This document shows positions 49,153 to 60,722 of a DNA stretch of 64,000 nt, piece after piece. Position 1 is the first letter of the stretch; each line of letters starts with the position of its first letter. This stretch comes from Herminiimonas sp. KBW02. GTDB lineage: Bacteria > Pseudomonadota > Gammaproteobacteria > Burkholderiales > Burkholderiaceae_D. Made by a program: the position numbers and the translations under genes. A model generated the notes under the pieces. That model saw only the letters and a list, made by a program, of their open reading frames with translations. It searched no databases and was not told the DNA's origin. The stretch covers positions 792,719 to 856,718 of the forward strand of contig NZ_QAJP01000004.1 in assembly GCF_003852535.1 (NCBI RefSeq), written 5' to 3'.

Positions 49153-49932
49153 TTATTGAATCTTTGCTTTGCTACGCAGTTGTTGCTGGAACGCCTGCAG
49201 TTTTTTCTGTTGCAGCGATTCCGCGATTTGCGGTTTCACTTCTTCCAGGGTAGGGATCTTCGCTGTACGTACGTCGTCCAGTTTGATGATGTGGTAACCG
49301 AATTGGGTTTTCACCGGTGTTTCCGACAGTTCGCCTTTTTTCAGGGCTACCATCGCATCGGAGAATGGCTTCACGAACGAAGCTGGGGATGCCCAGTCCA
49401 GGTCGCCGCCGTTTGCTGCCGAGCCAGGATCTTTGGAAGATGCTTTGGCCAGGTCTTCAAACTTCGCGCCGCCTTTCAGCTTGGCGATGATGGCTTTTGC
49501 TTCGTCTTCTTTTTCAACCAGGATGTGGCGAGCGTGGTATTCCTTGTCGCTGGCTTGTGCCTTGAAACGATCGTATTCAGCCTTGATGTCGGCATCCTTG
49601 ACCGGATTCTTTTTCAGGTAATCAGCAACCAGGGCGCGGATCAGGATCGATTGGCGTGCGATTTCAATCTGGTTTTTGACGTCCGCTTGTGCACCCAGGC
49701 CCAGTTTGTCTGCTTCCTGGATCAGGATTTCACGGTTGATCAGTTCATCTTTGACCATCGCGCGCAGTTCTGGTGTGTCTTGCTGACCTTGGGAGGTCAT
49801 TTGCTTGATCATGACATCAGCGCGGGAAGATGGAATGGGCTTGCCATTCACTACGGCCAGGTTTTGTGCCATCGCAGGCAATGAAGCAGATACGATTAAA
49901 GCGGCCAGCAAATGAGCAGGTTTTAAGGTCAT
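49153..49932 (-). CDS. Exported parvulin-type peptidyl-prolyl isomerase
   Basis: 259-aa periplasmic PPIase. Signal peptide: AALIVSASLPAMA, mature QNLAVVNGKPIPSSRADVM. An N-terminal SurA-like helical part (VNGKPIPSSR to about residue 130) precedes one parvulin domain at about residues 135-225 (EYHARHILVEKEDEAKAIIA; DLDWASPASFVKPFSDAMVA; VKTQFGYHIIKLDDVR). The short basic C-terminus resembles PpiC-like proteins of betaproteobacteria. It probably assists outer-membrane protein folding. It is the last gene of a minus-strand cluster. Confidence 0.92.
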   Translation of the reverse strand: MTLKPAHLLAALIVSASLPAMAQNLAVVNGKPIPSSRADVMIKQMTSQGQQDTPELRAMVKDELINREILIQEADKLGLGAQADVKNQIEIARQSILIRALVADYLKKNPVKDADIKAEYDRFKAQASDKEYHARHILVEKEDEAKAIIAKLKGGAKFEDLAKASSKDPGSAANGGDLDWASPASFVKPFSDAMVALKKGELSETPVKTQFGYHIIKLDDVRTAKIPTLEEVKPQIAESLQQKKLQAFQQQLRSKAKIQ

Positions 49933-49992
49933 ATTTATTCCTAATGGAAGTTATTTTATTTGAGAGTGACAGCTATTAATTCTCAGCGCGCG

Positions 49993-50262
49993 TCAGACTT
50001 CGGATGGCGCTAGAGCAGTAATGGCTAATGCATGTATTTCTTTGTGCATCATGTCATCGAGACAATCATACACCAGCCGATGGCGATTTATACGGCTCTG
50101 CTTTTCAAATTGCGCCGAAATGATGCGCAACCGGAAATGTCCGCCACCGGAGGCTGCACCGGCATGGCCAGCATGCAGGGCAGATTCGTCTTCCAATTGA
50201 CATTCGAGCGGCGCAAAAGTTTCGTTCAGCCTGGCCTGGATACTATCCATACGTGCGCTCAT
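49993..50262 (-). CDS. BolA-family protein
   Basis: 89-aa BolA-like protein. The family partners with monothiol glutaredoxins and [2Fe-2S] clusters and affects cell shape and stress responses. Visible: helix [20 protein letters not shown], and the sequence [20 protein letters not shown], then [20 protein letters not shown], where the conserved His of the cluster site is in MHKEIHAL. It overlaps yciB by ATGA, so the two are coupled. Confidence 0.92.
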   Translation of the reverse strand: MSARMDSIQARLNETFAPLECQLEDESALHAGHAGAASGGGHFRLRIISAQFEKQSRINRHRLVYDCLDDMMHKEIHALAITALAPSEV

Positions 50263-50879
50263 TGCGGTTCTTTCATGTATTTGGAGAGGAAAAGGCTTTG
50301 CGCCACGATGAAGGCAACCATCAGTCCCATGCCGCCGAATAACTTGAAGTTGACCCAGGTTGCAGTGGAAAAACTATAGGCAACGTATAGATTGATCAGT
50401 CCCATCGTTATGAAAAAGGCGACCCACGACAGGTTGAGGCGATGCCAGATGCCTTCCGGCAGTGACATTTGCTTCTCCATCATGGTGCGGATCAGGTTCT
50501 TCCGAAGGAAGATTTGACTGAAGAGCAGGGCGGCAGCAAAGCACCAGTAGAGTACGGTCGGCTTCCATTTAATGAAGGTTTCGTTATGGAAGTAGATGGT
50601 CGCACCACCGAAGACGACGATGATGGCGAGCGACAGCCACAAGGTTTTGTCTATCTTTTTGCCTTTGACCAGCAGGTAGGCGATCTGGCAGACGGTCGCG
50701 ACGATGGCAATTGCGGTCGCCAGCAGGATAGGTGCTTGCGCTGCAGTGACCAGTCCATCGGACACGACGCCGGACAGGTATTGCTGGCCGAAAGCCTGCG
50801 CTGCTTCGGTATTGCCTTCGCCCCATTTGAAGACGCCGAAGAAGAGGATGACCGGGAACAGGTCGAACAAAAATTTCAT
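50259..50879 (-). CDS. yciB: YciB/IspZ, inner membrane septation protein
   Basis: 206-aa membrane protein with about five or six helices ([97 protein letters not shown]). It matches the YciB family (septation protein A), linked to cell-envelope synthesis and intracellular septation. The exact biochemical role is unsettled. It lies 11 bp downstream of msrB and overlaps bolA. Confidence 0.93.
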   Translation of the reverse strand: MKFLFDLFPVILFFGVFKWGEGNTEAAQAFGQQYLSGVVSDGLVTAAQAPILLATAIAIVATVCQIAYLLVKGKKIDKTLWLSLAIIVVFGGATIYFHNETFIKWKPTVLYWCFAAALLFSQIFLRKNLIRTMMEKQMSLPEGIWHRLNLSWVAFFITMGLINLYVAYSFSTATWVNFKLFGGMGLMVAFIVAQSLFLSKYMKEPQ

Positions 50880-50890
50880 GTGAGCTAGCC

Positions 50891-51298
50891 TTATTTCAGT
50901 TCTGGAGCCGGGTCAAAACGCAGCGACGCGGAGTTGATGCAGTAACGCAGGCCGGTCGGCGGCGGACCGTCATTGAAGACGTGACCCAGATGCGCATCGC
51001 AGACGTTGCAGATGACTTCGGTACGTATCATGCCGTAGGCGCGGTCCATCTTTTCCTTGATGTAGTCCGGGTTCAGCGGTTTGAAGTAGCTCGGCCAGCC
51101 GCAGCCGGAATCGAATTTGGTATCGGATGCAAATAGTGGCGTATTGCAGCAGACGCAGGTGTAGATGCCGAATTCGTGATGGTCCCAATAGCGGCCGGTG
51201 TATGGCGCTTCGGTCGCGGCATGGCGCGTCACGTCGTATTCCATGTCATCGAGCATGGCACGCCATTCGGCGTCGGTTTTGATTACTTTGTCTATCAT
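50891..51298 (-). CDS. msrB: Peptide methionine-(R)-sulfoxide reductase MsrB
   Basis: Repairs methionine-R-sulfoxide in proteins. ATG 51298 overlaps the selO stop (ATGA) and gives 135 aa; a TTG at 51307 would add three residues. Zinc-site cysteines are in [10 protein letters not shown] and [25 protein letters not shown] contains the catalytic Cys near the C-terminus. Its coupling with SelO links two thiol/redox functions. Confidence 0.95.
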   Translation of the reverse strand: MIDKVIKTDAEWRAMLDDMEYDVTRHAATEAPYTGRYWDHHEFGIYTCVCCNTPLFASDTKFDSGCGWPSYFKPLNPDYIKEKMDRAYGMIRTEVICNVCDAHLGHVFNDGPPPTGLRYCINSASLRFDPAPELK

Positions 51299-52800
51299 GA
51301 TGAACAACTCACTTCCAGATCGTTGGCCCAGTCGGGCGGTAGTGCAGCATATTTCTCATTCTCAGGCTGCTCGTCAAACGGTTTTTCCAGCACTTGCAGC
51401 AATCTAGCGACTTCAGAGTAGTCCTTATTCTGCGCTTTTTCGATGGCGATTTGCGCAAGATAATTACGCAGGATGTATTTGGGGTTGACTGCATCCATTG
51501 CAAGCTTGCGTTCGCTGTCTATGCTGTTTTCCTGCTGCAGGCGCGCGCCGTATTGTAGCGCCCAGGCATCAAATGCGGCACGGTCGATGAAGAGATCGCG
51601 CAAGTCTTCATGACTATCGCCGTTGCCCGGCTGCAGATTGCCTAGCTGGCGGAAGAAAGTCGTGAAATCAACATGGCTGTCCTGCAGGATGCTAAATAGT
51701 GCGTCGATCAGCTGGCGATCGTCGGACTGGCGTGTTTTCAGGCCCAGTTTGGCGTGCATCAATTCTTCAAATTTCTCGGAATATGCCGGTTTGTAGATAC
51801 GCAGCGCGGCCTGGGTTTCATCCACATCGCCTATCAGTGGCAACAGTGCCTGGCCCAGTGCGTAGCAATTCCATTCGCCGATCTGTGGCTGGCGCGCATA
51901 GGAGTAGCGGCCTTGCTGGTCGGTGTGGTTGCAGATGTGGGTGGCATTGAAGGCTTCCATGAAGCCGAACGGGCCGTAGTCGAGTGTCAGGCCGAGTATC
52001 GACATATTGTCGGTATTCATCACGCCGTGCATAAAGCCGACTGCCTGCCAGTGCGCGATCATGTGTGCGGTGCGCAGCGTGACTTCCGTCAACAAATCCT
52101 TGTACGGATTGGCGCTGGCACGGAACCATGGATAAAAGCGGTCGATGACGTAATCGGCCAGTACCTTCAGCTCATCATGTTTCTCGTTATAGAACCAGTG
52201 TTCAAAGGAGCCGAAGCGGACGAAGCTTTGTGCGACGCGAGTAGCGACGGCAGCGGTTTCTGCCTGTTCGCGCATGACCAGCTGGTCTGAGCCAGTGACG
52301 CACAGTGCGCGCGTGGTCGGGATGCCGAGCGCGGCCATTGCTTCCGAACACAGGAATTCACGTATCGATGAGCGCAATACGGCACGACCGTCGCCCATGC
52401 GCGAGTACGGCGTCAGGCCTGCGCCTTTGAGTTGCAGTTCGAGCCGACCGGAGGGTTCCGTTTCCGGCGCGGGTACATCTCCAAGCAGGATGGCGCGACC
52501 ATCGCCGAGCTGACCGGCCCAGACACCGAACTGATGACCGGAATAAACAGCTGATAACGGTTTGGATGCAGGTAACAGGCGATTGCCGGTAAATGTTTCG
52601 ATAAAAGCTTCGGAGCTTGCTTCAGCCACGTCCAGTCCTATCAATGCCGCGGTCGATGCGCTGGCGCAGATCAGGTAAGGATCAGGCAAAGGCGTGGGCA
52701 TCAATGCCGTGTAGTGCGCAGGCGGCAAGCTCGCGAAGGAGTTCTCCAGCGGCAGGGTGTCGGTGCGATAGAGCGGGTACGGCGGCTTCGGGGCATTCAT
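51295..52800 (-). CDS. selO: SelO (YdiU) pseudokinase, protein AMPylator
   Basis: 501-aa member of the SelO family, kinase-fold enzymes shown in other organisms to transfer AMP to Ser, Thr or Tyr of proteins involved in redox balance. The flipped-ATP site is recognised by [20 protein letters not shown] and [20 protein letters not shown], then [20 protein letters not shown] and [20 protein letters not shown] (the HGxxNxDN motif coordinating Mg). The C-terminus ends SCSS, with Cys where the eukaryotic and some bacterial enzymes have selenocysteine. First gene of a likely selO-msrB-yciB-bolA operon. Confidence 0.95.
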   Translation of the reverse strand: MNAPKPPYPLYRTDTLPLENSFASLPPAHYTALMPTPLPDPYLICASASTAALIGLDVAEASSEAFIETFTGNRLLPASKPLSAVYSGHQFGVWAGQLGDGRAILLGDVPAPETEPSGRLELQLKGAGLTPYSRMGDGRAVLRSSIREFLCSEAMAALGIPTTRALCVTGSDQLVMREQAETAAVATRVAQSFVRFGSFEHWFYNEKHDELKVLADYVIDRFYPWFRASANPYKDLLTEVTLRTAHMIAHWQAVGFMHGVMNTDNMSILGLTLDYGPFGFMEAFNATHICNHTDQQGRYSYARQPQIGEWNCYALGQALLPLIGDVDETQAALRIYKPAYSEKFEELMHAKLGLKTRQSDDRQLIDALFSILQDSHVDFTTFFRQLGNLQPGNGDSHEDLRDLFIDRAAFDAWALQYGARLQQENSIDSERKLAMDAVNPKYILRNYLAQIAIEKAQNKDYSEVARLLQVLEKPFDEQPENEKYAALPPDWANDLEVSCSS

Positions 52801-53047
52801 ATTACATTCCTGAGTATCTATCGCGGCTATCTGACAACCACTACAGTAGTGTTACGGTATTGACGTGTATATAGCGACGTCGATATAAAGTTAAGAGCGT
52901 ATTTTGACAGAGAAGCGAAAATTGGTTACATGCATCTGTGAAAACACAGCTTTTAAAACCCTGCGGTCAGATTCGGTTTTAGGTACAAATATCCCATATA
53001 TATGGTATAAAAATGACCATTATTTCCAAGAAGAAAATCATCGACTA
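52801..53047. promoter_or_regulatory. Divergent spacer between selO and the ABC transporter
   Basis: 247 bp of A/T-rich DNA that must contain promoters for both directions. I see TATATATGG and TATAAAAATG stretches near 52995-53015 but no repeated operator or hairpin. Confidence 0.3.
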
Positions 53048-54286
53048 ATGCTCATGCGTATTTCATCCCTCGTACTTGCCGCTGCTTTTACTATCACTGC
53101 TTCCACTTCCTTTGCTGAAAATGTCCGGATCGCCTTTATCGATCCGCTGTCCGGCCCGTTCGCACCGGTAGGACAGAACCTGTTCAACAGTTTCAAGACT
53201 ATTGCGGAACTGTCGAATCAGAAACAATGGGGTGGCCAGAATACAGTGGAGATCGTCGGCTTCGATAACAAGGGGAGTCCGCAGGAGTCGCTGATCCAGC
53301 TGAAGTCAGCCATCGACCAGGGCTACCGTTACATTACGCAGGGTAATGGTTCCGGCGTCGCCCTGGCGCTGATTGATGCCATCAATAAACACAATGATCG
53401 CAATCCCGGCAAGGAAGTACTGTTTCTGAATCACTCGGCCGGAGATCCGGCGCTGACGAATAGCAAATGCAGCTTCTGGCATTTCCGTTTCGACGCCCAT
53501 TCCGAAATGAAGATGGAATCGCTGACCACCTACATGGCCAGAGATCCGAAGATCAAGAAGATTTACATCATCGGCCAGAATTATGCGCTGGGGCAGGAAG
53601 TATCGCGTTCTGCCCGTGCCTATATGGCGCGCAAGCGTCCTGACGTACAGATAGTCGGTGACGATTTGCATCCTATCGGCCAGGTGAAAGACTTTTCGCC
53701 TTACGTCGCAAAGATGAAGGCATCCGGTGCGGATAGCATTATCACAGCCAACTGGGGCGCTGATCTGGCCTTGCTGGTGAAGGCTGCGCGCGACGCCGAC
53801 CTGAAGGCGAATTTCTATACCTTGTATGCGGCTACCACTGGCGTGCCGACTGCGATGGGCGCAGCAGGCCTGGATCGCGTGAAGTACGTGGCCTACTGGA
53901 ATCTGAATAATGAAACCTATGCAGGCAAGGAAATCATCGAAGGCTTCAAAAAGAAATATAACGATGATTACTACGCGATGGCGTCCTATACGATGCTGGC
54001 CATGCTGGGCAAGGCCTTCAAGGAAACCGGTTCGACTGATCCGCTGAAAGTTGCGCTGGCGCTGGAAGGCATGAAAGTAAAAAGCCTGAATGGCGAGGTC
54101 GAAATGCGTAAATCCGATCACCAGGCGCAACAACCCTTGTATATTGCTACCTGGGTCAAGCAGAACAACACCGATGTGAAGTTCGATCAGGAAAACACCG
54201 GTTACGGCTGGCGTACCGATCAAAAGATCGATGCCTACGTGGCTGCGCAACCTACTTCGTGTCAGATGAAACGTCCGTCACGCTAA
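53048..54286 (+). CDS. Substrate-binding protein of a branched-chain amino acid-type ABC transporter
   Basis: Periplasmic solute receptor, 412 aa. I prefer ATG 53048 (or 53054) over upstream in-frame starts, because a signal peptide follows at once (SLVLAAAFTITASTSFA, mature ENVRIAFIDPLSGPFAPVGQ). The two-lobe type I fold is shown by IAFIDPLSGPFAPVGQNLF, ITQGNGSGVALALIDAINKH, FLNHSAGDPALTN and IYIIGQNYALGQEVSRSA. The single cysteine in NSKCSFWHFRF and the C-terminal CQMKRPSR pair may form a disulfide. The substrate (amino acid, amide or an aromatic acid) is not visible. Confidence 0.9.
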   Translation: MLMRISSLVLAAAFTITASTSFAENVRIAFIDPLSGPFAPVGQNLFNSFKTIAELSNQKQWGGQNTVEIVGFDNKGSPQESLIQLKSAIDQGYRYITQGNGSGVALALIDAINKHNDRNPGKEVLFLNHSAGDPALTNSKCSFWHFRFDAHSEMKMESLTTYMARDPKIKKIYIIGQNYALGQEVSRSARAYMARKRPDVQIVGDDLHPIGQVKDFSPYVAKMKASGADSIITANWGADLALLVKAARDADLKANFYTLYAATTGVPTAMGAAGLDRVKYVAYWNLNNETYAGKEIIEGFKKKYNDDYYAMASYTMLAMLGKAFKETGSTDPLKVALALEGMKVKSLNGEVEMRKSDHQAQQPLYIATWVKQNNTDVKFDQENTGYGWRTDQKIDAYVAAQPTSCQMKRPSR

Positions 54287-54386
54287 TCCGTGATGCCGTG
54301 CTATCCGGCTCGGCATGATTCCCCTTATATGAAATGAAGAAGAACCAGGCGTGCCGCAGCATGCCTGGCCAGGAAAGAACGGGCAC

Positions 54387-55334
54387 GTGGAATTTACGCT
54401 GATCTCATTGCTGAATGGTTTGAGCTACGGCTTGCTGCTGTTTATGCTGTCATCCGGGCTGACCTTGATTTTCAGCATGATGGGCGTATTGAATTTCGCG
54501 CACGCCAGTTTTTACATGATAGGGGCCTACTTTGCCTATAGCATCAGTACTGCCATCGGCTTCTGGCCGGCGCTGCTACTGGCACCGCTGGCGGTAGGTT
54601 TGCTTGGCGCGCTGGTCGAACGTTACGGTTTGCGCGTCGTACACAAATACGGCAACATCCCTGAGCTCTTATTCACCTTTGGTCTGTCCTACGTCATCGT
54701 CGAAGTAGTGCAATTGGTCTGGGGCCGGGTTGCTGTTCCATACGCCATCCCGGCGGAGTTGCAGGGTTCGCTGTTTACTTTGTACACGACTACCTTTCCC
54801 ATCTATCGCGGCTTGATGATGCTGGTAGCGATCCTGATGCTGGTCGCCATTTACTTCACATTAACGCGCACGCGCATCGGCCTGGTGATACAGGCGGCCT
54901 TGACGCATCCGCAGATGGTGGAGGCGCTGGGGCACAATGTGCCGCGCGTGTTCATGTGGGTGTTTGCCGGTGGTTGTGCACTGGCAGGATTGGCTGGGGT
55001 CATCGGCGGTAATGCCTTTGTTACAGAACCGCATATGGCACATGCGCTGGGTAGCATCATCTTTGTCGTGGTGGTGGTCGGCGGCATGGGATCGCTTGGT
55101 GGTGCCTTGCTGGCATCCTTGCTGATCGGTGTATTGCAGACCTTTGCTGTAGCGCTCGACTTTTCCTTGTTACATGCGCTGGCTGCAATCGGCGTCAGCA
55201 TCAATCCAGATGCTCCTGCTTATAGCGTGCTGCGACTGACGATTTCGCAAGTCGCACCTATCCTGCCTTATTTATTGCTGGTGTTGATCCTGATCTTCCG
55301 ACCCAAGGGTTTGCTTGGAAAGCGGGACGCATGA
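54387..55334 (+). CDS. LivH-type permease of the branched-chain amino acid ABC transporter
   Basis: 315-aa membrane subunit from GTG 54387 (AGGAAAG upstream; an upstream GTG at 54351 would add 12 hydrophilic residues). About eight to nine hydrophobic segments, starting FTLISLLNGLSYGLLLFMLS, and the coupling motif ALTHPQMVEALGHNVPRVFM, in which A-L-G contacts the ATPase. Ends KSxLGK-like with RPKGLLGKRDA, typical for LivH. It overlaps the LivM-type gene by 4 bp. Confidence 0.92.
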   Translation: MEFTLISLLNGLSYGLLLFMLSSGLTLIFSMMGVLNFAHASFYMIGAYFAYSISTAIGFWPALLLAPLAVGLLGALVERYGLRVVHKYGNIPELLFTFGLSYVIVEVVQLVWGRVAVPYAIPAELQGSLFTLYTTTFPIYRGLMMLVAILMLVAIYFTLTRTRIGLVIQAALTHPQMVEALGHNVPRVFMWVFAGGCALAGLAGVIGGNAFVTEPHMAHALGSIIFVVVVVGGMGSLGGALLASLLIGVLQTFAVALDFSLLHALAAIGVSINPDAPAYSVLRLTISQVAPILPYLLLVLILIFRPKGLLGKRDA

Positions 55335-56605
55335 GCATGGCGCCTGTTAGCTATCGTCAGCGTTGCATGATCTGGTGCGGCTACGTCGCGCTGCTGGTTT
55401 TTGCGCCGCTCGTCTTCACGCAAAGTGCCGCGCTGTCCTTGTTGTGTCAGATGGGTACCTTCATCATCTTTGCGCTGTCGTACAACATGTTGCTGGGGCA
55501 GGGTGGCATGCTCTCCTTTGGTCATGCCGTGTATTCCGGGCTGGGCGCTTTTTGCGCGATCCATGCAATCAACCTGGTAGCGGCAGGGAATCTGCATATA
55601 CCGGTTACGCTGATTCCACTGGTTGGCGGCATCGCCGGTTTATGCTTCGGTGCCTTGTTCGGTTATGTAACGACGCGGAAATCCGGCACCACCTTCGCGA
55701 TGATTACCCTGGGGATCGTGGAACTGGTGTTTGCCTGCTCGCTGATGTTTCCGGAATTCTTTGGCGGTGAAGGCGGTATCTTCACTGACCGCGTGGTGGG
55801 CGAGGCTTTCTTCGGCATTACTTATGGTCCGCAGATAGAGGTCTATTACCTGATCGCGGCCTGGCTGCTGTTGAGTACAGTCGCGATGTATGCTTTTACG
55901 CAAACACCGCTGGGACGCATCATCAATGCGGTGCGTGACAATCCCGAGCGGGCTGAATTCGTCGGCTACGACCCGCAGTGGGTACGTTATCTGACATTGA
56001 TGCTGTCTGCTTTCTTCGCCGGGATTTCAGGTGCGTTGACCGCTATTAATTTTGAAATCGTCAGTGCAGAAAACGTCAGCGCCTTGCGCTCGGGCATGAT
56101 CCTGCTGTTCACCTTCATAGGCGGCACCGGCTTTTTCTTTGGCCCCATCATCGGTGCGATCGTCGGGGTTTTCCTGACGGTGGTTTTGTCCAATTATACG
56201 AACGCATGGCAGCTATACCTCGGCGTGTTTTTCGTCTTGCTGGTGATGCTGGCACCGGGCGGTATCGCAGGCTTGCTGATGCAGTTTGTGCATCTGCTGC
56301 GGCATCGCAAGCTGATGCAAATGGCGCCGCCTTTGCTACAGGTTTGCGTCGCAGTGGCGCTGATGCTGGCCGGTTTTGTGGTGCTGGTTGAGATGTTGTA
56401 TCACCTCAGTCTGAATGCGCGGCATGGCACGACGCTGACTTTGTCAGGCTGGACGCTCGACACGGCACAGCCGCAGGGCTGGCTGACAGGTTTGTTACCG
56501 CTGCTGATGGGCGCCTTGCTGTGGTGGCGTGCGCGGCCTCGTTTACGGCAAGCATGGACGAGCGTTAATCTGGAAATTGAAAACGCCTTGCAGGTGCGAC
56601 CATGA
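55331..56605 (+). CDS. LivM-type permease of the branched-chain amino acid ABC transporter
   Basis: 424-aa membrane subunit with ten or more hydrophobic segments. Motifs: LLGQGGMLSFGHAVYSGLGA near residue 55 (typical LivM/LivH hallmark), LGRIINAVRDNPERAEFVGY with the EAA coupling helix, and GGTGFFFGPIIGAIVGVFLT. The C-terminal hydrophobic hairpin (PPLLQVCVAVALMLAGFVVL; WLTGLLPLLMGALLWWRARP) is longer than usual. ATGA overlaps on both ends. Confidence 0.92.
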   Translation: MSMAPVSYRQRCMIWCGYVALLVFAPLVFTQSAALSLLCQMGTFIIFALSYNMLLGQGGMLSFGHAVYSGLGAFCAIHAINLVAAGNLHIPVTLIPLVGGIAGLCFGALFGYVTTRKSGTTFAMITLGIVELVFACSLMFPEFFGGEGGIFTDRVVGEAFFGITYGPQIEVYYLIAAWLLLSTVAMYAFTQTPLGRIINAVRDNPERAEFVGYDPQWVRYLTLMLSAFFAGISGALTAINFEIVSAENVSALRSGMILLFTFIGGTGFFFGPIIGAIVGVFLTVVLSNYTNAWQLYLGVFFVLLVMLAPGGIAGLLMQFVHLLRHRKLMQMAPPLLQVCVAVALMLAGFVVLVEMLYHLSLNARHGTTLTLSGWTLDTAQPQGWLTGLLPLLMGALLWWRARPRLRQAWTSVNLEIENALQVRP

Positions 56606-57357
56606 ATCCGCTTGCACTGGAACTGAAAGATGTACGCAAACGTTTTGGTAATGCCGAGATTATCTGCGGTGCCAATTTGCAGTTGCCGCAAGGGCAGCGC
56701 CTTGCATTGATAGGCCCGAACGGCGCCGGTAAATCGACGTTGTTCAACCTGATCTCCGGGCGCTTTACGTTGAGCAGCGGCGACATACTGTTGAACGGCA
56801 GCAGCATCGTCGGGCAGAAACCGTATCAAATTAATCGGCGCGGTTTGTCGCGCAGCTTCCAGATCACGAATATCTTTCATCGTCTCAGCGTGTTTGAAAA
56901 CCTGCGCTGCGCAGTGCTGTGGTCGCTCGGTTATCGTTATTCATTCTGGCAGCGGCTGAATGGTTTGCGTGATGTCACGCAGCGCGCCGAACAGGTGATG
57001 GAAGAAATCGGCTTGCAGCGCCGTCGTCATGTACAAGCTGATTTGCTCAGCTATGCAGAGCAACGTGCGCTGGAGATAGGCATCACCATCGCGGGTGGGG
57101 CAAGCGTGCTCTTGCTGGATGAGCCGACCGCCGGCATGAGCCGCTCGGAATCGGATGCGGCGGTGGAGTTGATACGCAAGGTGAGCGCAGGCAAGACGCT
57201 GCTGATGGTGGAACACGATATGGATGTCGTCTTCGGTCTGGCCGACCAGATTGCAGTCCTTGTTTATGGCGAGATCATCGCCTGCGATACGCCGGATCAG
57301 ATTCGTAACAATTCTTTGGTACAGCAAGCCTATCTGGGCGCGATGGAGTCCACATGA
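56602..57357 (+). CDS. LivG-type ATPase
   Basis: 251-aa ATPase subunit. Walker A GPNGAGKSTLFNLISGRF, the signature region DLLSYAEQRALEIGITIAGG (Tyr in place of Gly after Ser: LSYAEQRALE), Walker B SVLLLDEPTAGMSRSE and switch His in LLMVEHDMDVVFG. The signature differs from the consensus LSGGQ but LSYGEQ-like forms are usual for LivG. Coupled to the flanking genes by ATGA. Confidence 0.93.
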   Translation: MNPLALELKDVRKRFGNAEIICGANLQLPQGQRLALIGPNGAGKSTLFNLISGRFTLSSGDILLNGSSIVGQKPYQINRRGLSRSFQITNIFHRLSVFENLRCAVLWSLGYRYSFWQRLNGLRDVTQRAEQVMEEIGLQRRRHVQADLLSYAEQRALEIGITIAGGASVLLLDEPTAGMSRSESDAAVELIRKVSAGKTLLMVEHDMDVVFGLADQIAVLVYGEIIACDTPDQIRNNSLVQQAYLGAMEST

Positions 57358-58049
57358 GCGCCTTGCTCGAAATTAACGATCTGCATGCCTTTTATGGCAA
57401 GAGCCATGTCCTGCATGGCGTGTCGTTGAGCATAGGGCAGGGTGAAATTGTCAGCCTGCTGGGACGCAATGGTGTCGGACGCTCGACTACGGTCAAAGCT
57501 GCGATGGGCATGGTCGAGGCGACTGGCTCGATACGTTTCAAAGGCGAAGAAATTCTCGGTTTGCCGACTTACAAGATTGCGCGCAAGGGTTTGGGTTATG
57601 TCGCCGAGAGTCGCGAAGTATTTCCGACGCTGACCGTAGCGCAAAACCTGTTGTTGGGTGCGCAGGAGAAGTCGCGCTGGCGTGCGGACGATATGTATCG
57701 CCTGTTCCCGCGCCTGCAGGAGCGTCAGCACGTGCAGGCTGGCGTGCTGTCTGGCGGCGAACAGCAGATGCTGGCTTTGTGCCGCACCCTGATGGGTGAT
57801 CCGGAACTGATCATGATAGACGAGCCGACCGAAGGGCTGGCACCGCAAATGGTGCAGCTGGTCGCTAACTTCTTGCAGGAACTGGTGCAGCGCGGCGTAT
57901 CAGTTTTACTGATAGAGCAGAAGCTCGCCATCGCCCTCGAGATTTCACAGCGCGTATATGTGATGGGGCATGGCCAGGTTGTGTTTGAAGGCAGTCCGCA
58001 AGATTTACAGGCGCAAACCGCGATCAGGAACGAATGGCTGGGCGTCTGA
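57354..58049 (+). CDS. LivF-type ATPase with arginine in Walker A
   Basis: 231-aa ATPase subunit. The body is typical LivF: LEINDLHAFYGKSHVLHGVS, signature VLSGGEQQMLALCRTLMGDP, Walker B LIMIDEPTEGLAPQ and VSVLLIEQKLAIALEISQRV. The Walker A reads LLGRNGVGRSTTVKAAMG, so the conserved lysine (GK[ST]) is Arg; the DNA (gga cgc tcg) is clear. The other cassette (LivG) keeps its Lys. If real, this site may hydrolyse poorly and the pair be asymmetric. Last gene of the transporter operon. Confidence 0.93.
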   Translation: MSALLEINDLHAFYGKSHVLHGVSLSIGQGEIVSLLGRNGVGRSTTVKAAMGMVEATGSIRFKGEEILGLPTYKIARKGLGYVAESREVFPTLTVAQNLLLGAQEKSRWRADDMYRLFPRLQERQHVQAGVLSGGEQQMLALCRTLMGDPELIMIDEPTEGLAPQMVQLVANFLQELVQRGVSVLLIEQKLAIALEISQRVYVMGHGQVVFEGSPQDLQAQTAIRNEWLGV

Positions 58050-58148
58050 GCGCCTGTGCAGCAATCCTGACTTTACACATGTCATCATTAATCGCTATTT
58101 TCTCCTTGCTCCCGCAGTTGCTCTGAATTACCTTACTCATCACATGGG

Positions 58149-58163
58149 ATAGTTATCGCCTAT
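58149..58163 (+). promoter_or_regulatory. OxyR-like half operator upstream of katG
   Basis: ATAGTTATCGCCTAT matches ATAGnTnnnAnCTAT at 9 of 10 defined positions. A second, weaker ATAG-containing copy begins at 58197. Full OxyR operators have two such elements; the spacing here is irregular, so OxyR control is possible but unproven. Confidence 0.5.
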
Positions 58164-58243
58164 CCGATATATTTAAACAATCAAATTCTGATTTTGATAG
58201 TTTTTGTATAAAGTTCATAGGCGGTCACTATTCAGGAGTCTGT

Positions 58244-58330
58244 ATGTCCCGATCTTTGTTGCAGTCGCTTATGCCATCGTCATCGCCGGTCTGGCTTGAA
58301 GTACTGGCAGCTATTGCGTACGGCCATTGA
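58244..58330 (+). CDS. Possible 28-aa leader peptide or gene remnant
   Basis: ATG 58244 has AGGAG six bases upstream and reads 28 codons with a hydrophobic end (SPVWLEVLAAIAYGH). It sits 96 bp before katG, in the 377-bp spacer 58050-58426. Either a leader peptide, chance, or the remnant of a lost gene; I cannot recognise it. Confidence 0.25.
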   Translation: MSRSLLQSLMPSSSPVWLEVLAAIAYGH

Positions 58331-60604
<2,274 letters not shown>

Positions 60605-60629
60605 CAGCAGTAAGGCAGTCTGAGTAAAG

Positions 60630-60664
60630 AAAGCGATGCATCTGTCCGGATGCATCGCTTTTTG
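60630..60664 (+). terminator. Intrinsic terminator after katG
   Basis: AAGCGATGCATC pairs with GATGCATCGCTT across a 6-base loop, T-run follows. Confidence 0.9.
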
Positions 60665-60722
60665 TTGCGCGTTAAGTTAAATCAGCCATAATCGGCATAC
60701 GTACACACACCAGCGAACTGCC

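Noticed and set aside
53048-58049. Urea-type (Urt) transporter
   Set aside because: Five-gene order fits Urt and Liv alike, but no urease genes are adjacent, so I named it by the broader family.
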